Shown here: in pieces, positions 1 to 5,601 of the stretch
How the letters are laid out: the number at the start of each line of letters is the position of its first letter
Numbering within the stretch: the stretch's first letter is position 1
DNA from: a bacterium
Lineage (GTDB): Bacteria; Patescibacteria; Microgenomatia; Levybacterales; GWA1-39-11
Assembly (NCBI GenBank): GCA_021825285.1
Contig: JAKAHW010000066.1
Location: 1-5,799 of the forward strand
Reading direction: 5' to 3'
DNA length: 5,799 nucleotides
The notes under the pieces: generated by a model
What the model was told of the DNA's origin: nothing
What the model saw: only the letters and a program-made list of their open reading frames with translations
Databases searched by the model: none
Position numbers and translations under genes: made by a program

Positions 1-1
1 G

Positions 2-7
2 TAAAAT
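2..7 (+). promoter_or_regulatory. possible -10 box of the tRNA-Gln gene
   Basis: TAAAAT matches five of six consensus -10 positions and would start transcription near base 14, a few bases before the mature tRNA 5' end. The -35 region lies outside the window, so it cannot be checked. The tRNA could equally be part of a longer upstream transcript. Confidence 0.35.
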
Positions 8-17
8 AGGCAGATAT

Positions 18-88
18 TGGGAGATCGTCTAGCGGTAGGACAATAGATTCTGGATCTATTTACCTAGGTTCGAATCCTAGTCTCCCAG
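18..88 (+). tRNA. tRNA-Gln (anticodon CUG)
   Basis: The full cloverleaf can be drawn. A seven-pair acceptor stem (18-24 with 81-87) begins with the weak U-A pair usual for bacterial tRNA-Gln. There is a three-pair D stem (27-29 with 39-41) and a five-pair anticodon stem (43-47 with 55-59) closing the loop TTCTGGA, with anticodon CTG at 50-52. A four-base variable loop and a five-pair T stem (64-68 with 76-80) around TTCGAAT complete it. The discriminator base is G88. The next bases are CAA, so the CCA end is not encoded and must be added by the CCA-adding enzyme. The product reads CAG codons. It may be charged directly or through Glu-tRNA(Gln) amidation; the window does not show which. Confidence 0.96.
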
Positions 89-153
89 CAAGCGTAGTTT
101 AGCTTGTCAAATTAATCTTTCTGAATAGCAACCTTCCTGGACGTTCGAACTTA

Positions 154-162
154 TGATACACT
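154..162 (+). promoter_or_regulatory. extended -10 promoter of the HAD gene
   Basis: TGATACACT is a TG-N-TAnAnT extended -10 element. The hexamer TACACT (157-162) ends 6 nt before the ATG at 169, so transcription would begin at the start codon. No good -35 is seen 16-18 bp upstream, which an extended -10 tolerates. The overlapping hexamer TATGAT (152-157) is an alternative and would give a leader of about 5 nt. In either case there is no Shine-Dalgarno sequence. Confidence 0.5.
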
Positions 163-168
163 TTCCTC

Positions 169-732
169 ATGATTAAAGCCATCGTATTTGATTGTTTTGG
201 GGTTTTATATCCTCAGGCAACAGGACATTTTTTCAAAAGGCACGAGGAACTTTTTGGTACAGATTCTACATCTTTAGACAAACTAAACTTACAAATTGAT
301 CTGGGTGAAATACCAAGAGCAGAGTTTTTCACAAGGCTCGAAGGAATAATAGGAATACCGGCTAGTGAAATACAAGCTGAAATAGACCAAGAGCTTGTGT
401 TTAATCAGCAACTCATAGATTTCATCAAGAAATTAAAAACAAGATACAAAATAGGTTTACTTTCTAATGCAGGGAAAGAAGAAATAGCAATAATATATCG
501 TGACAAAATAGATGTTCTGTTTGATGCCATAACTGTTTCTTATGAAGCAAGTATTGTAAAACCTAATCCAGAGATTTATAGCATATGTGCCCAAAGACTA
601 GGTGTAGAGCTAACAGAATGTGTATTTGTTGACGACAATATAGCAAGTATTGAAGCAGCAGAAAAACTTGGCATGAGAACAGTCCTCTATACTAACTTCG
701 ATAACTTTTCCAAGCAGCTTAAGGGCTATTAA
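169..732 (+). CDS. HAD-superfamily hydrolase, dehalogenase-like motif I
   Basis: A 187-residue soluble protein with the four HAD motifs in order. Motif I is VFDCFGVLY with nucleophile D8. Motif II is LLSNAG with S99. Motif III is K131 in KPNPEIY. Motif IV is the acidic VFVDDN, D155 and D156. Residues 15-85 form a helical cap (subfamily IA/C1 layout), and the length is typical. HAD enzymes attack a phosphoester or carbon-halogen bond through the motif I aspartate. The second aspartate of the usual DxD is a phenylalanine here (F10). L-2-haloacid dehalogenases carry Tyr/Phe at this position, but some true sugar phosphatases also lack the second Asp, so the substrate cannot be assigned. The ATG at 169 is chosen because motif I begins within eight residues of it and a -10 box sits directly upstream. 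The gene appears to be monocistronic. Confidence 0.9.
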   Translation: MIKAIVFDCFGVLYPQATGHFFKRHEELFGTDSTSLDKLNLQIDLGEIPRAEFFTRLEGIIGIPASEIQAEIDQELVFNQQLIDFIKKLKTRYKIGLLSNAGKEEIAIIYRDKIDVLFDAITVSYEASIVKPNPEIYSICAQRLGVELTECVFVDDNIASIEAAEKLGMRTVLYTNFDNFSKQLKGY

Positions 733-892
733 TAACGTAATACAGTTCGATAATCCTCAACGAATCCACAAATTAATGAGCAAACACAAGATTGTCTAAT
801 TGACTAAACAATGATAGCACGAAGATAGTTTTACGAAGCTAAAATGGTTCTAATGTCGTTTAGTGCCCGCAGCAAAGTAGATAAATTAGAGA
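733..892. other. non-coding gap between HAD and the small membrane protein
   Basis: About 160 bp with no convincing gene. A 17-codon ATG frame at 844-897 has no family resemblance and ends inside the next promoter, so I treat it as chance. I see no GC-rich stem with a T run to end the HAD transcript. The gap holds an ATTGT/ACAAT inverted repeat (791-795 and 808-812, 12-nt loop) and a possible promoter, listed separately. Confidence 0.6.
800..829 (+). promoter_or_regulatory. weak candidate promoter in the 733-904 gap
   Basis: TTGACT (800-805), an 18-bp spacer and GATAGT (824-829) resemble -35 and -10 elements. Initiation would fall near 836 and give a leader of about 70 nt before the GTG at 905. 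The TATAAT at 893-898 is a better match for the downstream gene, so this one may be chance. Confidence 0.25.
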
Positions 893-898
893 TATAAT
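893..898 (+). promoter_or_regulatory. -10 box for a leaderless start at GTG 905
   Basis: A perfect TATAAT ends 6 nt before a GTG at 905, the same spacing seen at four other starts in this window. This is the main reason to believe that the membrane-protein gene originally began at 905. No -35 is recognisable 17 bp upstream. Confidence 0.5.
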
Positions 899-904
899 AT
901 TCTT

Positions 905-978
905 GTGAAGGAGATTAGGAAGAGAGCTATGTTAATGCGGTTGCTACCGCCGCTTATGTAGTCGCAGTTGCTTCCTTC
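905..978 (+). pseudogene. detached N-terminal coding segment (2-nt frameshift) of the small membrane protein
   Basis: From GTG 905 the frame reads VKEIRKRA and stops at TAG 959-961. The frame of the downstream membrane protein is open upstream only to 918 (TAG 916-918) and has no ATG, GTG or TTG between 919 and 978. It nevertheless reads a continuous hydrophobic segment, VATAAYVVAVASFMFYG, from 940 into the ATG at 979. Removing one AG from the AGAGAG run at 921-926 joins the two frames and gives VKEIRKSYVNAVAT followed by the hydrophobic stretch. The restored protein would be 103 residues with a basic N-terminus and an extra membrane helix. Possible causes are mutation, sequencing error, a switching repeat or ribosomal frameshifting; sequence alone does not decide. 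Confidence 0.5.
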
Positions 979-1218
979 ATGTTCTACGGTTCCCAAATAA
1001 AACTCGGTCGTGTCAACACAATTCTTGCTCCTATTGCCTTGCTTCTTCTTTTTGTTTTCTCAGCAGCTTTGACCGGATTTTTGATTTTTGGGAAACCCGC
1101 ACAAATGTATGTTGATGGGAAAAAGAAAGAGGCTTTGGCAATGCTTACTTACACACTCGGAGTCTTTTTTGTTATAACTTTTTCCGCAGTAGCTTTATTG
1201 GTCTTGCTTACCAGATAG
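979..1218 (+). CDS. small integral membrane protein, function unknown (N-terminus probably truncated)
   Basis: 79 residues from the only ATG in frame. There are two clear membrane helices: residues 14-38 (LAPIALLLLFVFSAALTGFL region) and 56-77. They are joined by a short loop containing YVDGKKKEALAML, a basic segment likely to be cytoplasmic. The layout resembles a family of roughly 100-residue proteins that I recall from Patescibacteria; I know no function for it. ATG 979 is a poor start because it lies inside a hydrophobic segment that continues upstream in frame, with no -10 box or Shine-Dalgarno sequence at the right distance. The real start is probably GTG 905, via a frame change in the AGAGAG run at 921-926. 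Its stop (TAG 1216-1218) directly abuts the stop of the convergent VIT gene. Confidence 0.65.
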   Translation: MFYGSQIKLGRVNTILAPIALLLLFVFSAALTGFLIFGKPAQMYVDGKKKEALAMLTYTLGVFFVITFSAVALLVLLTR

Positions 1219-1926
1219 TTAAATTCCTGAAATTGCAAAAAGTCGTCCGATGCCATATGTCACTGTCATAGCCAGTGCTCCTCCAAGTACGACTCTTATT
1301 ATTGCACGTTTTACTCCTGCGCCTCCTGCTTTTGCGCTTAAAAATCCGGTTATTGCAAGGGCAACTAAAACAGAAATGAAGGCAACTGGAATTTTAATTT
1401 CTTGAGGCGGAATAATAATTGCGAAAAGAGGGATGAGAGAGCCAAGCAAGAATGCAGAAGCCGAAGCAAAAGCTGCGTGCCAAGGACTCGTAAGATTGTT
1501 TGGGTCAATGTTTAGCTCCATATGGGCATGAGCGGCCATAACGTCACTTTCTGAAACTTCTTTTGCTGCCATTTCGGCTGTTTTTCGCGTCAAGCCTTTT
1601 GATTGATATATTTGTGTAAGTTCTTCGAGCTCTTCTTTTGGATTATTTTGAAGCTCCCAATGCTCTTTCTTAAGAAGCGCTTTTTCGGTGTCGCGGGAAC
1701 TGCTTACCGAAACATATTCTCCTGCCGCCATTGAAATTGCGCCTGCGACAATTCCTGCCAGTCCTGCAGTAAGAATGGCTGTTGAGGAGGTGGTTGCGCC
1801 TGCAACTCCCATAACAAGTCCTGCAACCGAAACAATTCCGTCATTTGCTCCCAAGACCGATGCCCTAAGCCAATTTAATTTATGAGCGGAAGTTTGGTTC
1901 TCGTTGTGGTTTTTTTGATTTGCCAT
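1219..1926 (-). CDS. VIT1/CCC1-family iron/manganese transporter
   Basis: 235 residues with the family hallmarks. The first membrane segment begins with GANDGIVS (D29 in the metal pathway). The second contains ISMAAGEYVSV (M66, E70). A hydrophilic linker at about 79-148 is rich in Glu and Met (for example E88, E91, E98, E99, E101, E102, M130, M136, E137) and corresponds to the cytoplasmic metal-binding region. Three more membrane segments follow (about 150-172, 180-198, 205-230). Characterised members export Fe2+ or Mn2+ from the cytosol, into vacuoles in eukaryotes and out of the cell in bacteria; the exact metal here is an inference. No ferritin-like domain is fused at the N-terminus, unlike MbfA. 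The ATG at 1926 has a TGCTAAAAT extended -10 ending 6 nt upstream and no Shine-Dalgarno sequence. Confidence 0.92.
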   Translation of the reverse strand: MANQKNHNENQTSAHKLNWLRASVLGANDGIVSVAGLVMGVAGATTSSTAILTAGLAGIVAGAISMAAGEYVSVSSSRDTEKALLKKEHWELQNNPKEELEELTQIYQSKGLTRKTAEMAAKEVSESDVMAAHAHMELNIDPNNLTSPWHAAFASASAFLLGSLIPLFAIIIPPQEIKIPVAFISVLVALAITGFLSAKAGGAGVKRAIIRVVLGGALAMTVTYGIGRLFAISGI

Positions 1927-1932
1927 TAACTT

Positions 1933-1941
1933 ATTTTAGCA
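1933..1941 (-). promoter_or_regulatory. extended -10 promoter of the VIT gene
   Basis: On the minus strand, TGC-TAAAAT fits the TG-N-TAnnnT extended -10 pattern and ends 6 nt before the VIT ATG, predicting a leaderless transcript. The element lies in the 17-bp gap after the 245-residue gene. VIT may therefore be transcribed alone as well as by read-through. No -35 is evident (CAGAAA at 17 bp). Confidence 0.5.
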
Positions 1942-1943
1942 TT

Positions 1944-2681
1944 TTATGCGGCAACTTTCTGAGGAGCAGGAGTAGAGGTTATAGGAACAACTTTTTCTCT
2001 TCTTGCCTCTTCTAAAACTTGATCAACTTTAGGTCTAATTGATGCAACATAGTCGTCTATTTCTTTTTTCTTTTCCGGGTCATTTAAAATCCTTTCGGCT
2101 TTCGCGAATTCTTCTTTAAGTCCTAAGCCTTGAACACCTCTTCGAAAAGTAGGTTCAACTACAGGACCGATTCCTTTCGTCCATATTACGGTTACTATGG
2201 ATTTTATTTCATTTCCCGTCCACCCTTGGTGTTTCTCCCCTTGGAAATGTCTTCTTGTTATAAAATTATTTGACTGGGTATCAGGCTCTTGATATTGGAG
2301 AAATTTAACATAAGCTCTTCCGTTTTGTTCATCAGTAAAGATTTCATAGGGTCGGGAAGACAAAACTTTTCTTGGAGGAAGTTTTGGTCCTCCGACGAGA
2401 GAGAGGTCTTTTACTCCTTCTCCTCCTGCTTTTAATATTTCCCACATTGCAATGGGAAAGGGAGGATTTTTTAACTCCCCAAGCCCTTCTTCAGGCTTCA
2501 AAGATGGACCATCAGGGTCATAATTAAGAAGATTTAAATTATTGAACTTTCTTCTAATAAAATGCGCGTGGATATCCCTTCCTTCTAAATTGCCGATAAT
2601 AGCATTCACTTCCTCATATTGGGGAATCGCCGGGGCTTCAATGGTTGGAGGCTCTTCAGCTTCCGGAGCGGATTCGTCCAT
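1944..2681 (-). CDS. hypothetical soluble protein, 245 residues
   Basis: I do not recognise a family. The first 25 residues are acidic and proline-rich (ESAPEAEEPPTIEAPAIP), probably disordered. A folded-looking middle (about 26-182) contains many aromatic, Gly and basic residues, including HFIRRKF near residue 40, YVKFLQY near 127 and ITRRHF near 143. A charged helical stretch follows (about 186-232, rich in Lys and Glu), then a Pro/Ala tail. There is no signal peptide or membrane helix, so it is likely cytosolic. The charged helix could support oligomerisation or binding to a partner. ATG 2681 is supported by TTGACC-17-AATATT placed so that transcription begins at the start codon. The VIT gene follows 17 bp after its stop on the same strand, but has its own -10. 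Confidence 0.72.
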   Translation of the reverse strand: MDESAPEAEEPPTIEAPAIPQYEEVNAIIGNLEGRDIHAHFIRRKFNNLNLLNYDPDGPSLKPEEGLGELKNPPFPIAMWEILKAGGEGVKDLSLVGGPKLPPRKVLSSRPYEIFTDEQNGRAYVKFLQYQEPDTQSNNFITRRHFQGEKHQGWTGNEIKSIVTVIWTKGIGPVVEPTFRRGVQGLGLKEEFAKAERILNDPEKKKEIDDYVASIRPKVDQVLEEARREKVVPITSTPAPQKVAA

Positions 2682-2687
2682 ATCTTC

Positions 2688-2716
2688 AATATTTCACAAA
2701 AAGCAAATCAGGTCAA
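2688..2716 (-). promoter_or_regulatory. promoter of the 245-residue gene (minus strand)
   Basis: On the minus strand, TTGACC (2716-2711) is followed after 17 bp by AATATT (2693-2688), then 6 nt, then the ATG at 2681. The predicted start site coincides with the A of the start codon, and no Shine-Dalgarno sequence is present. The -10 is imperfect, but the -35 and the spacing are good. Confidence 0.5.
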
Positions 2717-2725
2717 GAGCAGTTG

Positions 2726-2731
2726 TATAAT
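2726..2731 (+). promoter_or_regulatory. -10 box of the DUF1653-ABC-2H operon
   Basis: A perfect TATAAT ends 6 nt before the ATG at 2738, predicting a leaderless first gene. No clear -35 is seen (GCAAAT at 17 bp). It points away from the minus-strand promoter at 2688-2716. The two -10 boxes are only 32 bp apart, so two polymerases could not occupy both sites together. Confidence 0.55.
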
Positions 2732-2737
2732 GATTAT

Positions 2738-2965
2738 ATGGATAGTTTGAAACTTGGCAGATACAGGCATTACAAAGGCCACGAATATGAAGTTATTGGA
2801 GTTGGAAGGGATAGTGAAAGTTTGGAAGAAGTGGTGATATACAAAGGGTTGTACGAGGATGGATTCGGTAAAAACTCGATATGGGTAAGACCATTAAAAA
2901 TGTTTTTGGAAAAGGTTAAAATTAACGGTAAAGAGGTCCCAAGATTTGATTATCTAGGAAAATGA
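2738..2965 (+). CDS. DUF1653 domain protein
   Basis: 75 residues matching the DUF1653 pattern along nearly the whole length: GRYRHYKGHEYEVIGVGR at the start, then EEVVIYKGLYEDGFGKNSIW, then WVRPLKMFLEKV and VPRFDYLG at the end. The biochemical role of this small soluble beta-rich domain is not established. The start is placed at ATG 2738 rather than the in-frame ATG at 2645. The domain begins seven residues after 2738, a TATAAT sits 6 nt upstream of it, and the earlier ATG would put the frame across the divergent gene's promoter and first codons. The stop TGA overlaps the ABC gene start as ATGA, so the two are probably translationally coupled. Confidence 0.85.
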   Translation: MDSLKLGRYRHYKGHEYEVIGVGRDSESLEEVVIYKGLYEDGFGKNSIWVRPLKMFLEKVKINGKEVPRFDYLGK

Positions 2966-4743
2966 ATAAAGAACTTAAAGAAATTATAACCGGTATAAAA
3001 CGAGCAATACAATTGCTTGACCAGAAAGAAAAAAAAGGTTTGGCAGTAGCGACATTTATCATGTTTGTTACCGGTTTTTTAACAAACCTTCCTGCGCTCA
3101 TTCTGGGTAGGTTGGTGGATAATCTAATTGGCGTTTCAAATATAGAATTTGTTTCCGTTGCCCCTTTCATACTATTTATCGTTATTGTGATTCTTATGCG
3201 GGAAGCATTGACAATAGTCAGAAAATATTTGATAGAAAATATCGCAACACATGCTGATAAAGAGCAGACAGTCAAGGTTATAGAAAGGCTTTTAAAAACA
3301 GACATAGAGAATTTTTTGTATCAGAATCAAATAGGTTCTTTACACGGTAGAATATTCCGTTCAATTCAGGGATTAATAAAGATTGTTAAGCTTTCATTCT
3401 TAGAATTTGCGCCAATTTTCTTTACTGCCGTTGCCGCTATTGCTATCGCACTTTATCAAAAACCTATTATAGCTACAATAATGGTTCTTGTTATTCCGGC
3501 CAGTCTTTACCTAATTGTTAAACAGATATCATCTCAAAAAGGGATTCGAGTGTCGCTTCTTCGTGGCAAAGAGGAGATCGATGGAAAAGTAGTTGAGATG
3601 TTGGGAGGAGTTGAAACTATTCGTGTCTTAGATACAACTTCATATGAAGTAACCAAAATTGAACAAATCTCAGAACGTCTTAGAAAAATAGAAATTAAGC
3701 ATCATATTTATATGACATTATTTGATTCCGCAAAATATCTAAATGAAGGATTTTTCTATATTCTGGTCATTGTACTTTCAGTTTATTTTGCGTCACAAGG
3801 CATTATTTCCAGGGGTGATATTCTTGTTTATTCGATTCTTTTTATAAGTATTGTCAATCCTCTTAGGGAAATTCACAGAATTCTTGATCAAGCCCATGAA
3901 AGTTCCATACAAGTGAACGATTTATATGATTTGTTAAACCAACCCATTGATAGTTCCTTTATAAAAGAGGCAATTTCCAAAGGAGAAGCTAAAAAAAATA
4001 ATTCAGTAGTCGAAACAAAAAATCTATCTTTTTCATATTCGGAAAATGAAAAGAACGGAATATTGGATGATGTGAATTTGACAATCAAAAAAGGAGAGTG
4101 GGTTGGTGTTGTCGGAGTTTCTGGGGGAGGCAAGACAACCTTTGTCCATTTACTCGCAGAATTGACACATGGGTACAAAGGACAAATATATCTCTTCGGG
4201 AAAAATCTTTCATTTGTAACCAGAGAGGAAATAGCTGAAGAAATTGCTTATGTGCCTCAAAAGCCATTTATATTCTCAGGAAGTATAAAGGAAAATATTA
4301 TTTATGGGTTGAAAAGAGATGTCGATGAAGAAGAGCTAATTATGACTGCAAAGAATGCAAGAATATATAATGAAATAGAAAAAAGTCTTGGTGGATTTAA
4401 CGGTAAAGTTTCAGAAAATGGAAACAATTTAAGTGGAGGGCAGCGGCAAAGAATAGCTCTTGCACGAGTTATGTTGCTGACACCTGAGCTAATTATACTT
4501 GATGAAGCTACATCTGCATTGGACAATACAAACGAAGCAATAATCCAGAAAAATATTGAAAAAATCTTTAAAGGTAAGACCATAATTCAAATCGCCCACA
4601 GATTAACTACGTTAAAGAATTGTGACAGGATACTGGTTTTTGATAAAGGTAAAATTGCCCAAGAAGGGTCATTTGATAAATTGGTAGAAGAGAAAGGATT
4701 GTTCCAAGACTTCTTAAAGCAACGGGCTGTTTTAGAAAAATGA
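2962..4743 (+). CDS. ABC exporter half-transporter (fused membrane and ATPase domains)
   Basis: 593 residues in the exporter order. The N-terminal membrane domain (about 1-320) has hydrophobic segments near 28-52, 66-88, 148-190 and 263-300, consistent with six helices. The ATPase domain (about 345-590) has A-loop Y359, Walker A GVSGGGKTT (385-393, K391), Q-loop Q433 in YVPQKPFIFSGS, signature LSGGQRQR (490-497), Walker B LIILDE (510-515, catalytic E515) and H-loop H546. All catalytic residues are intact, so a functional homodimer is plausible. No peptidase C39 domain is fused. Families of this shape export lipids, drugs or peptides; the substrate is unknown. It starts by ATGA overlap with the DUF1653 gene, with a partial TAGGAA ribosome site 4 nt before the ATG, and ends by ATGA overlap with the 2H gene, so all three form one operon. 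Confidence 0.95.
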   Translation: MNKELKEIITGIKRAIQLLDQKEKKGLAVATFIMFVTGFLTNLPALILGRLVDNLIGVSNIEFVSVAPFILFIVIVILMREALTIVRKYLIENIATHADKEQTVKVIERLLKTDIENFLYQNQIGSLHGRIFRSIQGLIKIVKLSFLEFAPIFFTAVAAIAIALYQKPIIATIMVLVIPASLYLIVKQISSQKGIRVSLLRGKEEIDGKVVEMLGGVETIRVLDTTSYEVTKIEQISERLRKIEIKHHIYMTLFDSAKYLNEGFFYILVIVLSVYFASQGIISRGDILVYSILFISIVNPLREIHRILDQAHESSIQVNDLYDLLNQPIDSSFIKEAISKGEAKKNNSVVETKNLSFSYSENEKNGILDDVNLTIKKGEWVGVVGVSGGGKTTFVHLLAELTHGYKGQIYLFGKNLSFVTREEIAEEIAYVPQKPFIFSGSIKENIIYGLKRDVDEEELIMTAKNARIYNEIEKSLGGFNGKVSENGNNLSGGQRQRIALARVMLLTPELIILDEATSALDNTNEAIIQKNIEKIFKGKTIIQIAHRLTTLKNCDRILVFDKGKIAQEGSFDKLVEEKGLFQDFLKQRAVLEK

Positions 4744-5462
4744 ATTATCAAGATAAGCAGAAGGAAAATATCAGGAATATTGAAGAAGCCTTTAAAAGAG
4801 GGGAAACACCTTCGACGATTGTTGTGCCGGTTGCTGACTTTGCAAATGATGAGCAAATTTGCCTGACAAGTGTTGCTTTTGTCTCGAGCTTAATTCGCTC
4901 AAACATAATAGATAAGGTTGTTGAACCTCTTCGAGCTTTGGATAATAGGCAATATTTTTACCCTCCAGAATCCTTTCATGTTACAATCCAAAATATCCGA
5001 GTAATAAATAATCCTCCTCATTTTGGTGACGAAGAAATAGAGAGAGCAAAGGAAGTATTTGAAAAAGTTATTCCAAAACATAGCTCAATCAAATTTCATC
5101 TGAAAGGATTATTTGAACTTCCGACGAGTCTGGCGATCCCTGCATATACAGATGAGAGTTTTGGCGATTTGGTTTTGGAATTACGTCAGGAGCTTGAAAG
5201 AGCTGGAGCCCCAGATGACAAAAAATATGCTTCGGAAGTGGTTCTTGGTTCAAGCACAATTTTCCGCTATACAACTCAACCAAATGATGCATTTGTTGAA
5301 AAAATCAGAGATCTTAAAGAAATAGAGCTTGGAGAATTTATAGCCGAAAAAGTAAATCTAATTACAGCAAATTCAGTTTGCCATCCAGGTAAAACAAAAA
5401 TACTGGGAGAATATAGTTTGGGTAATTCTATAGCAAACAGAGGTAAAATTTTTGGTTCCTAA
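4740..5462 (+). CDS. 2H-phosphoesterase / 2'-5' RNA ligase-like protein with an altered second motif
   Basis: 240 residues, soluble. The first catalytic motif of the 2H superfamily is seen as SFHVTIQNI (H80, T82), preceded by an LRALD-YFYPPE stretch typical of the fold. In the second half, GSSTIFRYT (170-178) lies where HLTLAR is expected, so the second histidine would be S171. Enzymes of this superfamily use two HxT/S motifs to act on 2'-5' or cyclic phosphate bonds in RNA or nucleotides. With one histidine missing, the protein may be inactive as a hydrolase, may use other residues, or may only bind. The fold assignment rests on motif 1 and overall layout and is moderately sure. The start is fixed by ATGA overlap with the ABC gene, with no good Shine-Dalgarno sequence, suggesting coupled translation. 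Confidence 0.72.
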   Translation: MNYQDKQKENIRNIEEAFKRGETPSTIVVPVADFANDEQICLTSVAFVSSLIRSNIIDKVVEPLRALDNRQYFYPPESFHVTIQNIRVINNPPHFGDEEIERAKEVFEKVIPKHSSIKFHLKGLFELPTSLAIPAYTDESFGDLVLELRQELERAGAPDDKKYASEVVLGSSTIFRYTTQPNDAFVEKIRDLKEIELGEFIAEKVNLITANSVCHPGKTKILGEYSLGNSIANRGKIFGS

Positions 5463-5585
5463 TTCTCACCTTTTTCTTATTGGAACAAAAGAAAATGTTG
5501 TTAGGTTTCTTGCTATTTTCTTATTGGAACAAAAGAAAAAGGCTTACATAAATAATCCTGCTTAATTCTTACCTTTTTCTTATTG
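5460..5585. repeat. repeat cluster: two inverted repeats plus a half copy upstream of lon
   Basis: A 24-nt unit occurs identically at 5472-5495 and 5516-5539, 44 bp apart. Each copy is an inverted repeat with arms TTTTCTT and AAGAAAA around a 10-nt centre, ATTGGAACAA. A third, left-half copy lies at 5574-5585. The first and third copies share a longer 23-nt match, 5460-5482 against 5563-5585, with one mismatch (C/T at 5469 vicinity). The third copy runs into TTGACT, the -35 of a lon promoter candidate. The symmetry and spacing fit protein-binding sites or local duplication; the AT-only arms make poor RNA hairpins. Confidence 0.75.
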
Positions 5586-5601
5586 ACTCGGGATTTTTTT
5601 T
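5554..5601 (+). terminator. possible terminator of the exporter operon (long loop, T8 run)
   Basis: AATCCTG (5554-5560) can pair with CGGGATT (5589-5595) in seven pairs, one of them G-U, directly leading into eight Ts (5594-5601). The 28-nt loop is long for an intrinsic terminator, and the T run also forms the spacer of a promoter candidate. The call is therefore tentative. Confidence 0.3.

Noticed and set aside
89..106. CAAGC/GCTTG hairpin directly after the tRNA
   Set aside because: Only five pairs with an 8-nt loop and no T run after it; too weak to call a terminator.
844..897. 17-codon ATG frame in the gap before the membrane protein
   Set aside because: Very short, with no ribosome site or -10 at the expected distance, and it ends inside the TATAAT box.
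1688..1885. 65-codon plus-strand frame antisense to the VIT gene
   Set aside because: It lies wholly within a strongly conserved transporter gene. Its Ala/Pro/Thr-rich translation is what the reverse of Gly/Ala-rich membrane codons produces.
2645..2737. N-terminal extension of the DUF1653 gene to the in-frame ATG at 2645
   Set aside because: It would overlap the divergent gene's first codons and both promoters. The DUF1653 domain begins right after ATG 2738, which has a TATAAT at the standard distance.
2922..3305. 127-codon minus-strand frame and similar minus-strand frames under the ABC and 2H genes
   Set aside because: They lie opposite well-conserved exporter and operon sequence, lack promoters at their starts and show no recognisable domains.
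2962..4743. Bacteriocin exporter with its own peptidase
   Set aside because: The N-terminus goes straight into the membrane domain with no C39 peptidase motif, and no small precursor peptide with a double-glycine leader is seen nearby.
5460..5585. CRISPR-like array
   Set aside because: Only two full copies, spacers of 20 nt and then a half copy, AT-only arms and no cas genes; better read as operators or a local duplication.
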